5,245 nt of DNA from an uncultured Clostridia bacterium (GTDB lineage Bacteria; Bacillota; Clostridia; Oscillospirales; Acutalibacteraceae): the NCBI GenBank assembly GCA_946539105.1, contig CAMNHG010000106.1:1-5245 (forward strand), written 5' to 3'. Both the position numbers and the translations under genes were made by a program. Shown here piece after piece: positions 1 through 5,245 of this stretch; position 1 is the first letter of the stretch; the number at the start of each line of letters is the position of its first letter. The notes beneath the pieces were generated by a model. It did not search any database and had not been told where the DNA came from. It saw nothing but the letters and a program-made list of their open reading frames with translations.

Positions 1-308
1 ATAAAAACGCGGAAAACTCAAAGAAGTATAAAATCGACACCGCAAAGGCTCAGGCAGAGTCCTACAAAAAGCAGCTCGAGGGCAAGACCTTCAAGATGAC
101 CGCCAAGGCAGGCAAGGGCGGCAAGCTGTTCGGAAGCATCACCGCAAAGCAGGTAGCCGAGGAAATCAAAAAGCAGTACAATATCTCGGTTGACAAGCGC
201 AAGGTTGTTCTTGATCGCGACATCAAGGAGTTCGGTACATACAAGGCGGAGGTAAAGCTCTATACCGGCATCTCCGCGCAGATTGATATCCAGGTATCGG
301 AAGCATAA
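1..308 (+). CDS. rplI: 50S ribosomal protein L9, C-terminal part (5' end outside window)
   Basis: L9 binds 23S rRNA in the large ribosomal subunit through its N-terminal domain, while the C-terminal domain projects from the ribosome near the L1 stalk. Only the last 101 codons are present (frame starts at base 3, stop TAA at 306-308); full-length L9 is usually about 148-150 residues, so roughly the first third is missing. What is visible is the Lys-rich end of the long connecting helix (AQAESYKKQLEG) followed by the whole C-terminal domain, with the family landmarks GKGGKLFGSIT, VAEEIKKQ, VDKRKVVL, IKEFGTY and the closing strand IDIQVSEA. The next gene is dnaB, the usual neighbour of L9 in Firmicutes, but a 281-nt structured spacer separates them. 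L9 is normally read as part of an upstream ribosomal or gdpP-linked operon, which lies outside the window. Identification is secure. Confidence 0.96.
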   Translation, partial: KNAENSKKYKIDTAKAQAESYKKQLEGKTFKMTAKAGKGGKLFGSITAKQVAEEIKKQYNISVDKRKVVLDRDIKEFGTYKAEVKLYTGISAQIDIQVSEA

Positions 309-310
309 GT

Positions 311-343
311 TAATTGATAATGGAAAATGGATAATGGATAATT
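311..343 (+). repeat. Left arm: heptamer array GATAATK
   Basis: After a TAATT half-unit (311-315) come four consecutive 7-bp units: GATAATG (316-322), GAAAATG (323-329), GATAATG (330-336) and GATAATT (337-343). The array is the imperfect inverted partner of the array at 543-575. The differences fall mostly at the last base of each unit and in the second unit, as expected of an old duplicated tract. Function unknown. Confidence 0.75.
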
Positions 344-347
344 GAGG

Positions 348-362
348 GCGGGCTCTGCCCGC
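348..362 (+). other. GC-rich hairpin after rplI, possible weak terminator
   Basis: A perfect 6-bp stem GCGGGC/GCCCGC closes a 3-nt loop (TCT). It lies 40 nt past the rplI stop, where a terminator could sit, but the bases that follow (ACCCGATTT) do not form a real T tract. An intrinsic terminator is therefore only weakly supported; it may simply be part of the surrounding repeat element. Confidence 0.35.
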
Positions 363-371
363 ACCCGATTT

Positions 372-437
372 AAAGCCTCCACCGTCACTTGTTACGGGGG
401 AGGTGGCACGCCGCCAATGCGGCGTGACGGAGGGGGC
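372..437 (+). repeat. Palindromic repeat block with two alternative folds
   Basis: This GC-rich block can fold as two adjacent hairpins. The first pairs 376-385 with 394-403 (9 of 10 pairs). The second pairs 407-414 with 419-426 (8 perfect pairs, loop CAAT). Alternatively, 376-388 can pair with 424-436 (12 of 13 pairs including one G-U), which breaks the first hairpin and opens the outer three pairs of the second. The pattern AAAGCCTCC ... GGAGGTGGC ... GTGACGGAGGGG resembles dispersed intergenic repeats I remember from Oscillospiraceae genomes; that is recollection, not a search result. Its role is not known to me. Confidence 0.6.
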
Positions 438-459
438 AGACGTTTCCGACATTGAAACT

Positions 460-465
460 TATAAT
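460..465 (+). promoter_or_regulatory. Possible -10 box (TATAAT) upstream of dnaB
   Basis: A perfect TATAAT lies 124 nt before the dnaB start codon, in the AT-rich part of the spacer. No good -35 hexamer is found 16-18 nt upstream: the GC-rich repeat occupies that position and the nearby TTGAAA (452-457) is far too close. There is also no extended -10 TG. A separate dnaB promoter is plausible because of the structured DNA that follows rplI, but this site is a weak candidate and could be chance in AT-rich sequence. Confidence 0.2.
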
Positions 466-495
466 CTTATTTAAATTCGCACCATATTAATTCAT

Positions 496-538
496 TCGGG
501 AACAAAACGTTTTCGGTAATGTCAACTTACGTTCCCGA
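496..538. repeat. Inverted repeat TCGGGAAC/GTTCCCGA around an AAAACGTTTT palindrome
   Basis: An 8-bp perfect inverted repeat (496-503 with 531-538) encloses 27 nt, the first ten of which (504-513) are the perfect palindrome AAAACGTTTT. It lies 52-94 nt before the dnaB start. This could be an operator for a dimeric regulator, a long-loop RNA stem or part of the repeat element. I recognise no known regulator's box in it. Confidence 0.4.
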
Positions 539-542
539 CCGA

Positions 543-575
543 AATTATCAATTATCAACTATCAATTATCAATTC
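543..575 (+). repeat. Right arm: heptamer array AATTATC
   Basis: Four tandem 7-bp units run AATTATC (543-549), AATTATC (550-556), AACTATC (557-563) and AATTATC (564-570), followed by the half-unit AATTC (571-575). This is the same word as in the left arm, read on the other strand, with the same layout of four units plus a 5-nt half-unit at the outer edge. The dnaB ribosome binding site begins directly after it, so pairing of the arms in the mRNA would place a long stem against that site. Confidence 0.8.
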
Positions 576-582
576 AAAAGGA
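576..582 (+). promoter_or_regulatory. Ribosome binding site of dnaB
   Basis: AAAAGGA lies 7 nt before the ATG at 590 and supports that start. It directly abuts the right heptamer arm (ending at 575), so folding of the arms could affect access by the ribosome; that last point is inference. Confidence 0.75.
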
Positions 583-589
583 AATCACA

Positions 590-1963
590 ATGGCTAATAC
601 GGAATTTACAAGCGAGTTTTCAACGCTGCCGTACAGCGCAGAGGCAGAGCAGGCTGTGCTCGGGGCGATTATCCTTGACAGCTCTGTTTTTGACAAGGTG
701 CTCGACCACGTAAAATCACCCGATTATTTCTATATCGGACTGCATAAGCAGATTTTTCAGCAGATGCAGGATATGATGAACTTCGGCACCTCAATCGACG
801 TTGTAACCTTGCTTGACAGACTAAAAAAGAGCGGCGCGTTCGACGAGGCGAGCGGAAAAACGTACATTATGGACTTGGCGGAAAACTGTCCGTCAATTTC
901 AAACGCCGAGGAATACGCCAAAATAATTAAAGAAAAATACCAGCTCAGGCTGCTGATTACCGCCTCGCGCAAGACTATTGACGAGGCAACGGCAGGCGAG
1001 GGGGAGACTTCTCTTCTGCTCGATTCAGCCGAACAGCGGCTTTTCGACATCCGCTCGGACAGCAGCAAGACAGGGCTTGAGCGCATTGATTCGGTACTGT
1101 TCCAGACCTTCGCGCGCCTTGATTCGCTCAACAAGGAAGCCGACGACGGACTAAAGCCCGTCCCCACGGGTATCGAGGATTTGGACAGGATGATTACCGG
1201 ACTCAACCGCTCCGACCTCATCATCCTTGCGGCTCGACCGGGTATGGGAAAAACCAGCTTCGCGCTTAACATCGCGCGCAACGTAGCTTGCAAGTCGAAA
1301 AAGACAGTCGCGTTTTTCTCGCTCGAAATGCCCAAGGAACAGCTTGCCAGCCGTCTGCTTTCATCGGAAGCGCGCGTAGGCGGCACAAAGCTGAGAACAG
1401 GCAAGCTAAACGACGAGGATTGGAACCGGCTTATTCCCGCAAGCGACGTGTTAAGGGAAGCTCCGCTGTACCTTGACGACACATCGACAATCACCATTAC
1501 CGAGATGAAGTCGCGACTTCGCAGGCTTAAAGATATTGATTTAGTCGTAATCGACTACCTGCAGCTGATGGCGAGCGGCAGAAGAATTGACAACCGAGTT
1601 CAGGAAATCTCCGCCATCACCCGAAACTTAAAGATTATGGCTAAGGAGCTAAACGTCCCGATCATCACGCTGTCGCAGCTTTCGCGTGCCTCTGAACAGC
1701 GCACCGGCGATCACCGTCCTCAGCTTTCCGACCTGAGAGATTCAGGTTCTATCGAGCAGGACGCCGACATTGTTCTTTTCCTCTACCGCGAGGGTTACTA
1801 CGACAAGGCGGAAGGCGAAAATGCCGCTCCCACAACCGACGTAAACTCGGGCGAATGTATTGTCGCAAAGAACCGTCACGGCGAGACAAACACAGTAAAA
1901 CTCCACTGGCAGGGCGAATTTATGAGCTTTACCGGCATTGATAACCGCCATAATGAGCCGTAA
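590..1963 (+). CDS. dnaB: Replicative DNA helicase DnaB
   Basis: Hexameric ATP-driven 5'-3' helicase that unwinds DNA at the replication fork and contacts primase (called DnaC in Bacillus subtilis). The 457 residues match the usual length. The N-terminal helical domain spans about residues 12-115, beginning at the typical LPYSAEAEQAVLGAIILD, and a linker follows to about 185. The RecA-type ATPase begins near PTGIEDLDRMITGL. It carries Walker A ARPGMGKT (215-222, K221), the FSLEM motif with E246, Walker B LVVIDYLQLM (318-327, D322), LSQLSR (361-366), RPQLSDLRDSGSIEQDAD (376-393) and the arginine-finger segment KNRHGE (427-432). No intein, insertion or missing key residue is seen. The ATG at 590 is supported by AAAAGGA 7 nt upstream and by alignment to the family N terminus. 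Its 3' end overlaps tilS by 11 nt, which suggests coupled translation. Confidence 0.98.
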   Translation: MANTEFTSEFSTLPYSAEAEQAVLGAIILDSSVFDKVLDHVKSPDYFYIGLHKQIFQQMQDMMNFGTSIDVVTLLDRLKKSGAFDEASGKTYIMDLAENCPSISNAEEYAKIIKEKYQLRLLITASRKTIDEATAGEGETSLLLDSAEQRLFDIRSDSSKTGLERIDSVLFQTFARLDSLNKEADDGLKPVPTGIEDLDRMITGLNRSDLIILAARPGMGKTSFALNIARNVACKSKKTVAFFSLEMPKEQLASRLLSSEARVGGTKLRTGKLNDEDWNRLIPASDVLREAPLYLDDTSTITITEMKSRLRRLKDIDLVVIDYLQLMASGRRIDNRVQEISAITRNLKIMAKELNVPIITLSQLSRASEQRTGDHRPQLSDLRDSGSIEQDADIVLFLYREGYYDKAEGENAAPTTDVNSGECIVAKNRHGETNTVKLHWQGEFMSFTGIDNRHNEP

Positions 1964-3248
1964 GCCCGATATTGCCGCCGAAACCGTATGCAAGGTTATC
2001 GGAACGGCAGAAAAATACAAACTAATCTCCGATCGCGACAGCGTTGTTGTCGCGCTGTCGGGAGGAGCGGATTCTGTTACGCTTCTCAATGTTTTATATT
2101 CTATAAAAGAAAAATACAATTTAACGCTATACGCCGCGCACCTTAACCACGGAATCCGCGGAAGTGAAGCCGATAATGATGAAAAATTCTGTAAAATTCT
2201 TTGCGAGAATTATAATATCAGATTTTTTGTAAAGCATATTGATGTCCCCGCGCTCTGTGCAGAACAAAAAATCAGCGCGGAGCTGTGCGGCAGAAACGAG
2301 CGATATAAGTTTTTTAACGAGCTCAGCGTTAAGCTGAACGCCAAAATCGCCACGGCTCACACCGCCAGCGACAACGCCGAAACCCTGCTGTTTAATTTAA
2401 CCAGGGGCAGCTCGCTTTCAGGCGCGTCGGCAATTCCACCAAAGCGCGGAAGCATTATCCGACCGCTGATTGAGCTTAGCAGGGGAGAGATTGAAGCGTA
2501 CTGCGCGGCAAAATCGCTGGCTTTTGTCACCGACAGCACAAACCTGTCCGACGACTATACGCGCAACAAAATCCGCCACAATATTATCCCCGGACTAAAG
2601 GAGATTAATCCCCGCGCGGAGCAGGCTATGCTTGATTTTTCGCGTGACTGCGCGGAAATCAGCGAATTTTTAGATAAGTACGCCGAGGGCGTTCTTAATT
2701 CCGCAAAAGAAAAATACGGCTATAATTCAGAGTTTTTGCTAAACCAAAACCATGCGGTTTTGAAAGCCGCTGTCGCAAAGCTGTGCAAAGAAAACAACTG
2801 TGAAGCCGAAAGGCGGCACATCGAGCTGATAATCTCAATTCTAAACCACGGCGGAGCGGTAGAGCTGAAAAACGGAAAAAAAGCCGTTTGTGCCCAAAAA
2901 ACGCTCAGAATTATAACAAATTCAACCGAAAACACTTCTTTTTTTCTGGTTTTTGATAAAAACCTTACCTTTGAATACCTCGGAAAAGAAATCGAAGCAA
3001 AGGCTGACTTTTCCGTACTAAAACCGTCAAAAGCCGTGTTCAGAACACGAAAAAGCGGAGATTATTTCACCTTTTGCAAGCGAAACGTTACAAAGCCTCT
3101 TCGCAAGGCTCTTAATGAACAGGGCGTGCCGAGGGAGCTGCGCGACAGTCAGCTTTTGCTCTGTGAAGGCAGCGAGGTTCTCTGGTGCGAGGCACTGGGC
3201 TTTTCAAAAAAGGGAAAAGAGCTTAATATAGAAATTAATATTCGCTAA
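1953..3248 (+). CDS. tilS: tRNA(Ile)-lysidine synthetase TilS
   Basis: TilS uses ATP and lysine to convert C34 of tRNA-Ile(CAU) to lysidine, so that the tRNA reads AUA and is charged with isoleucine; the enzyme is essential and cytoplasmic. From the ATG at 1953 it has 431 residues. The N-terminal ATP pyrophosphatase (PP-loop) domain shows SGGADS (36-41), HLNHGIRG (63-70), GRNERY (113-118), AHTASDNAET (135-144), RPLIELSRGEIEAYC (170-184), DSTN (194-197) and RNKIRH (204-209). A helical middle domain follows, then the C-terminal tRNA-recognition domain from about 362 (FRTRKSGDYF, KPLRKALNEQGVPRELRD, EVLWCEALGFSKK). The ATG overlaps dnaB by 11 nt; an in-frame TTG at 1938 would add five residues. 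Neither has a good ribosome binding site, so translational coupling to dnaB is likely. The loop after H136 reads TASDN where many relatives have xxDDQ; this position varies and is probably harmless. Confidence 0.96.
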   Translation: MSRKPDIAAETVCKVIGTAEKYKLISDRDSVVVALSGGADSVTLLNVLYSIKEKYNLTLYAAHLNHGIRGSEADNDEKFCKILCENYNIRFFVKHIDVPALCAEQKISAELCGRNERYKFFNELSVKLNAKIATAHTASDNAETLLFNLTRGSSLSGASAIPPKRGSIIRPLIELSRGEIEAYCAAKSLAFVTDSTNLSDDYTRNKIRHNIIPGLKEINPRAEQAMLDFSRDCAEISEFLDKYAEGVLNSAKEKYGYNSEFLLNQNHAVLKAAVAKLCKENNCEAERRHIELIISILNHGGAVELKNGKKAVCAQKTLRIITNSTENTSFFLVFDKNLTFEYLGKEIEAKADFSVLKPSKAVFRTRKSGDYFTFCKRNVTKPLRKALNEQGVPRELRDSQLLLCEGSEVLWCEALGFSKKGKELNIEINIR

Positions 3249-3266
3249 AAGAAATATAAAATAAAT

Positions 3267-3273
3267 AAAGGAG
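3267..3273 (+). promoter_or_regulatory. Ribosome binding site of hpt
   Basis: AAAGGAG lies 7 nt before the ATG at 3281, a near-ideal site that fixes the start. It sits in a 32-nt AT-rich gap after tilS with no terminator, consistent with co-transcription. Confidence 0.85.
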
Positions 3274-3280
3274 CTTTATT

Positions 3281-3817
3281 ATGCACAAGGACGTAGAATC
3301 GGTATTACTTTCCGAAAAGCAACTTGAAAAAATTGTGAATTTGCTTGCAAAAAAAATAGAAAAAGATTATAATGGCAAGGAGTTCATTATGGTTGGTCTG
3401 CTAAAGGGCAGCGTTGCGTTTATGGCGGATCTGATGAAAAAGATAAATCTTGATTTTTCAATAGATTTTATGGTTGCCTCCAGCTACGGCAGCGGAACCG
3501 AAAGCTCCGGTAAGGTAAAAGTTGTAAGCGACCTTACACAGCCGGTAGAGGGCAAGGATGTTCTCATCGTTGAGGATATTGTCGATTCGGGCAATACGCT
3601 CAACTTTATTTGTAACTACCTTATGACAAAGGGCGCGAAGGACGTCCGCGTTGTAACTCTCTGCGACAAGCCCGCGCGCCGTAAGGTTCCGTTTAAGCCC
3701 GACTATGTAGGCACTGAAATTCCCGATGAGTTTATTGTCGGCTACGGACTTGACTATGATGAAAAGTACAGAAATCTTCCGTACATAGGAATCTTAAAGC
3801 GTTCCGTATATGAGTAA
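3281..3817 (+). CDS. hpt: Hypoxanthine (guanine) phosphoribosyltransferase
   Basis: Purine-salvage enzyme that joins hypoxanthine or guanine to PRPP, giving IMP or GMP plus pyrophosphate; cytosolic. The 178 residues match bacterial HPRT length. The PPi loop is LLKGS (40-44). The mobile active-site loop lies within SSYGSGTESSGKVKV (67-81). The PRPP-binding signature is VLIVEDIVDSGNTL (94-107), with acidic residues E98 and D99 and the likely general base D102. K130 in LCDKPARR and the segment FIVGYGLDYDEKYRNLP (151-167) form the purine pocket. It lies between tilS and ftsH, the order also known from Bacillus subtilis (tilS-hprT-ftsH); in that species HprT and TilS have been reported to act on ftsH expression, and whether that applies here is unknown. 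All key residues are present. The exact base preference (hypoxanthine versus guanine) cannot be read from the sequence. Confidence 0.97.
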   Translation: MHKDVESVLLSEKQLEKIVNLLAKKIEKDYNGKEFIMVGLLKGSVAFMADLMKKINLDFSIDFMVASSYGSGTESSGKVKVVSDLTQPVEGKDVLIVEDIVDSGNTLNFICNYLMTKGAKDVRVVTLCDKPARRKVPFKPDYVGTEIPDEFIVGYGLDYDEKYRNLPYIGILKRSVYE

Positions 3818-3832
3818 TCATTAAGCACATCA

Positions 3833-3839
3833 AAAGGAG
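3833..3839 (+). promoter_or_regulatory. Ribosome binding site of ftsH, deciding a TTG start
   Basis: AAAGGAG lies 9 nt before TTG at 3849. The ATG at 3842 in the same gap is followed at once by TAA, and no in-frame ATG occurs before the first membrane segment, so the site selects the TTG codon. Confidence 0.8.
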
Positions 3840-3848
3840 TGATGTAAT

Positions 3849-5245
3849 TTGGAGAATAAAAGAAGAGGACCCGGTCTGCTGCTATACCTCGCCATACCGA
3901 TAATTTTGATTATCGTAGCGGCAATTTTTCTAGGTTCGCGGCATACGGAGTCTCCAAAAACCTACCAGCTTGTTCAGTACTTTGTTGACGGCAAGGTTGA
4001 CAGCTACACCGTTAACTACGGTTCGGGAGTAGTTGAGATTACCCTTAAAGAGGGCGAAAGCGAATATCCCAAGGACGAGGAAGCAACCGGGGCTTCAAAT
4101 GCCGATAATCCGCTTAACAACGCGCTTAACCCTGCAAATAACAACGATTCCAAGCAGAAGACGGTTGTAAAGGGACAGCTTGCCGATATCCACAAGTTTT
4201 TGGACGATATTAAGCCGTATCAAAAGGATAAAGACGGAAAGCAAATTCCCTACGATTTAATCAGGGCAAACGATAATTCCTTCCTGCTCGAGATTATCCC
4301 CACCGTTTTGATGGTTGTAATTTTCATAGCCGCGTGGATTTTCATTATGAAGCGTATGGGCGGCGGCGGAATCGGCAAGGAGATGAACTTCGGCAAGGCG
4401 AAGATTAAGAATACAAACGATGACAAGCGAAAGACCACCTTTGACGACGTCGCAGGTGCGGATGAGGAGAAGGAAGAGCTTGCTGAGGTTGTAGAGTTTC
4501 TTAAGTCTCCCGACAAATTCAATAAGCTCGGCGCGCGTATTCCCAAGGGCGTACTTCTCGTAGGCCCTCCCGGTACAGGTAAAACCCTGCTTGCCAGAGC
4601 CGTTGCCGGAGAAGCCGGTGTTCCGTTCTTCTCAATTTCAGGTTCCGACTTTGTGGAGATGTTTGTCGGCGTCGGTGCTTCGCGTGTGCGCGACTTGTTC
4701 GATCAGGCAAAGAAAAACTCTCCCTGTATTATATTTATCGACGAAATTGACGCCGTAGGCCGTCAGAGAGGCGCAGGCCTGGGCGGCGGTAACGACGAGC
4801 GCGAGCAGACTCTTAACCAGCTGCTTGTAGAGATGGACGGCTTCGGCGTAAACGAGGGCGTAATCTTAATCGCAGCTACCAACCGTCCCGACGTACTCGA
4901 CCCGGCACTGCTGCGTCCGGGCAGATTTGACCGTCAGGTAGTTGTAAGCTATCCCGACGTAAACGGCCGTGAGGCCATCCTTAAGGTTCACGCGCGCACA
5001 AAGCCGCTTGCTCCCGATGTTAAGCTAAAGACCATCGCCAAGACAACAGCAGGCTTTACGGGCGCAGACCTTGAAAATCTGCTCAACGAGGCGGCACTGC
5101 TTGCGGCAAGAGCTGATAAAAAGGCAATCACAATGAAGGAGATTGAGGAAGCTACAATCAAGGTTGTTGTGGGTGCCGAGAAGAAGTCAAAGGTTATGAG
5201 CGAGAAGGAAAAGAAGCTGACCGCGTATCACGAGGCAGGTCACGC
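3849..5245 (+). CDS. ftsH: ATP-dependent zinc metalloprotease FtsH, N-terminal part (3' end outside window)
   Basis: FtsH is a membrane-anchored AAA+ hexamer that extracts and degrades misassembled membrane proteins and some cytosolic regulators. 465 codons are present before the window ends; the family is usually 600-700 residues. Membrane helices lie at about 10-29 and 145-167, with an extracytoplasmic domain between them. The AAA+ module carries Walker A GPPGTGKT (239-246), pore motif MFVGVG (271-276), Walker B IIFIDEID (294-301), and the second region of homology ATNRPDVLDPALLRPGRFDR with arginine fingers R356 and R359. The last complete codons spell HEAGH (461-465), the zinc-binding HExxH motif of the peptidase. 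The rest of the peptidase domain is not visible. Start is TTG at 3849, set by AAAGGAG. The gap to hpt is 31 nt with no terminator. Residues 84-99 form an Asn-rich insert (8 Asn in 16 residues), so the second helix begins later than the roughly residue 96 I recall for E. coli FtsH. Confidence 0.97.
   Translation, partial: MENKRRGPGLLLYLAIPIILIIVAAIFLGSRHTESPKTYQLVQYFVDGKVDSYTVNYGSGVVEITLKEGESEYPKDEEATGASNADNPLNNALNPANNNDSKQKTVVKGQLADIHKFLDDIKPYQKDKDGKQIPYDLIRANDNSFLLEIIPTVLMVVIFIAAWIFIMKRMGGGGIGKEMNFGKAKIKNTNDDKRKTTFDDVAGADEEKEELAEVVEFLKSPDKFNKLGARIPKGVLLVGPPGTGKTLLARAVAGEAGVPFFSISGSDFVEMFVGVGASRVRDLFDQAKKNSPCIIFIDEIDAVGRQRGAGLGGGNDEREQTLNQLLVEMDGFGVNEGVILIAATNRPDVLDPALLRPGRFDRQVVVSYPDVNGREAILKVHARTKPLAPDVKLKTIAKTTAGFTGADLENLLNEAALLAARADKKAITMKEIEEATIKVVVGAEKKSKVMSEKEKKLTAYHEAGH

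Larger units (their letters stand above)
311..575. repeat. MITE-like structured intergenic element filling the rplI-dnaB spacer
   Basis: The stretch between rplI and dnaB contains no credible gene but looks like one unit about 265 bp long. Its two ends are arrays of the same 7-bp word in opposite orientation. When the left arm is compared with the reverse complement of the right arm, 27 of 33 positions match. Inside are a short GC hairpin (348-362), a longer palindromic block (372-437) and a second inverted repeat (496-538). It starts 3 nt after the rplI stop and ends just before the dnaB ribosome binding site. No transposase, target-site duplication or second copy is visible here, so mobility is inference. 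It could equally be a fixed RNA-level regulatory region, or several nested repeats. In RNA the arms could close one large stem-loop. Confidence 0.55.

Noticed and set aside
348..362. Firm intrinsic terminator for rplI
   Set aside because: The stem is good but the downstream sequence lacks a T tract, so it was kept only as a weak possibility.
18..452. Antisense open frame crossing rplI and the spacer
   Set aside because: It runs opposite the L9 reading frame and through the hairpin block, with no ribosome binding site and no recognisable family.
417..455. Tiny reading frame of 12 codons (ATG at 417) behind GGAGG at 399-403, a possible leader peptide
   Set aside because: The spacing of 13 nt is too long, the codons lie mostly inside the hairpin block, and the peptide (Arg- and Gly-rich) shows no attenuator-like codon run tied to a terminator.
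543..575. Short tandem repeats as a CRISPR array or replication iterons
   Set aside because: Seven-bp units without spacers cannot be CRISPR; iterons would need an initiator gene and DnaA boxes, and none is seen.
519..713. Open frame starting at ATG 519 and running into dnaB
   Set aside because: It is out of frame with dnaB, has no ribosome binding site, and translates the AATTATC repeat and then shifted dnaB codons.
757..1497. Long antisense open frame inside dnaB (246 codons)
   Set aside because: It is Ser-rich low-information translation opposite a fully conserved helicase gene, with no recognisable domain; typical of codon-bias shadows.
2357..2376. Possible TilS active-site defect because the loop after H136 reads TASDN rather than the common xxDDQ
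   Set aside because: This loop varies among family members, and the PP-loop, DSTN and RNKIRH motifs are all intact, so an active enzyme is expected.

Overview
The window reads as a slice of chromosome from a Gram-positive, Clostridia-type bacterium, most likely an Oscillospiraceae/Ruminococcaceae-like gut organism. The grounds are the gene order (L9 next to the DnaB helicase; tilS-hpt-ftsH), strong AGGAG-type ribosome binding sites, a TTG start, and a palindromic intergenic repeat that resembles units I remember from that family. The taxonomic call is inference. All five genes are on the + strand and all are housekeeping genes.

Layout: 1-308 is the 3' end of rplI (ribosomal protein L9). 309-589 holds no gene but is densely structured. 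It is bounded by two oppositely oriented arrays of a 7-bp repeat (311-343 and 543-575), which together make an imperfect 33-bp terminal inverted repeat. Between the arms lie GC-rich hairpins with two mutually exclusive folds and a second inverted repeat. 590-1963 is dnaB (replicative helicase). 1953-3248 is tilS (tRNA-Ile lysidine synthetase), overlapping the end of dnaB. 3281-3817 is hpt (hypoxanthine phosphoribosyltransferase). 3849-5245 is the 5' part of ftsH (membrane AAA+ metalloprotease), cut by the window edge exactly at its HEAGH zinc motif.

dnaB, tilS, hpt and ftsH are separated by an 11-nt overlap and by gaps of 32 and 31 nt, with no terminator visible between them, so they probably form one transcription unit. 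It joins two gene groups that are separate in Bacillus subtilis: rplI-dnaB(dnaC) and tilS-hprT-ftsH. The products act in replication fork unwinding, AUA decoding, purine salvage and membrane protein quality control.

I see no defence system, prophage, CRISPR array, RNA gene or clearly new protein family. The only part that ordinary annotation leaves unexplained is the structured rplI-dnaB spacer. A smaller oddity is a long Asn-rich insert in the extracytoplasmic region of FtsH.
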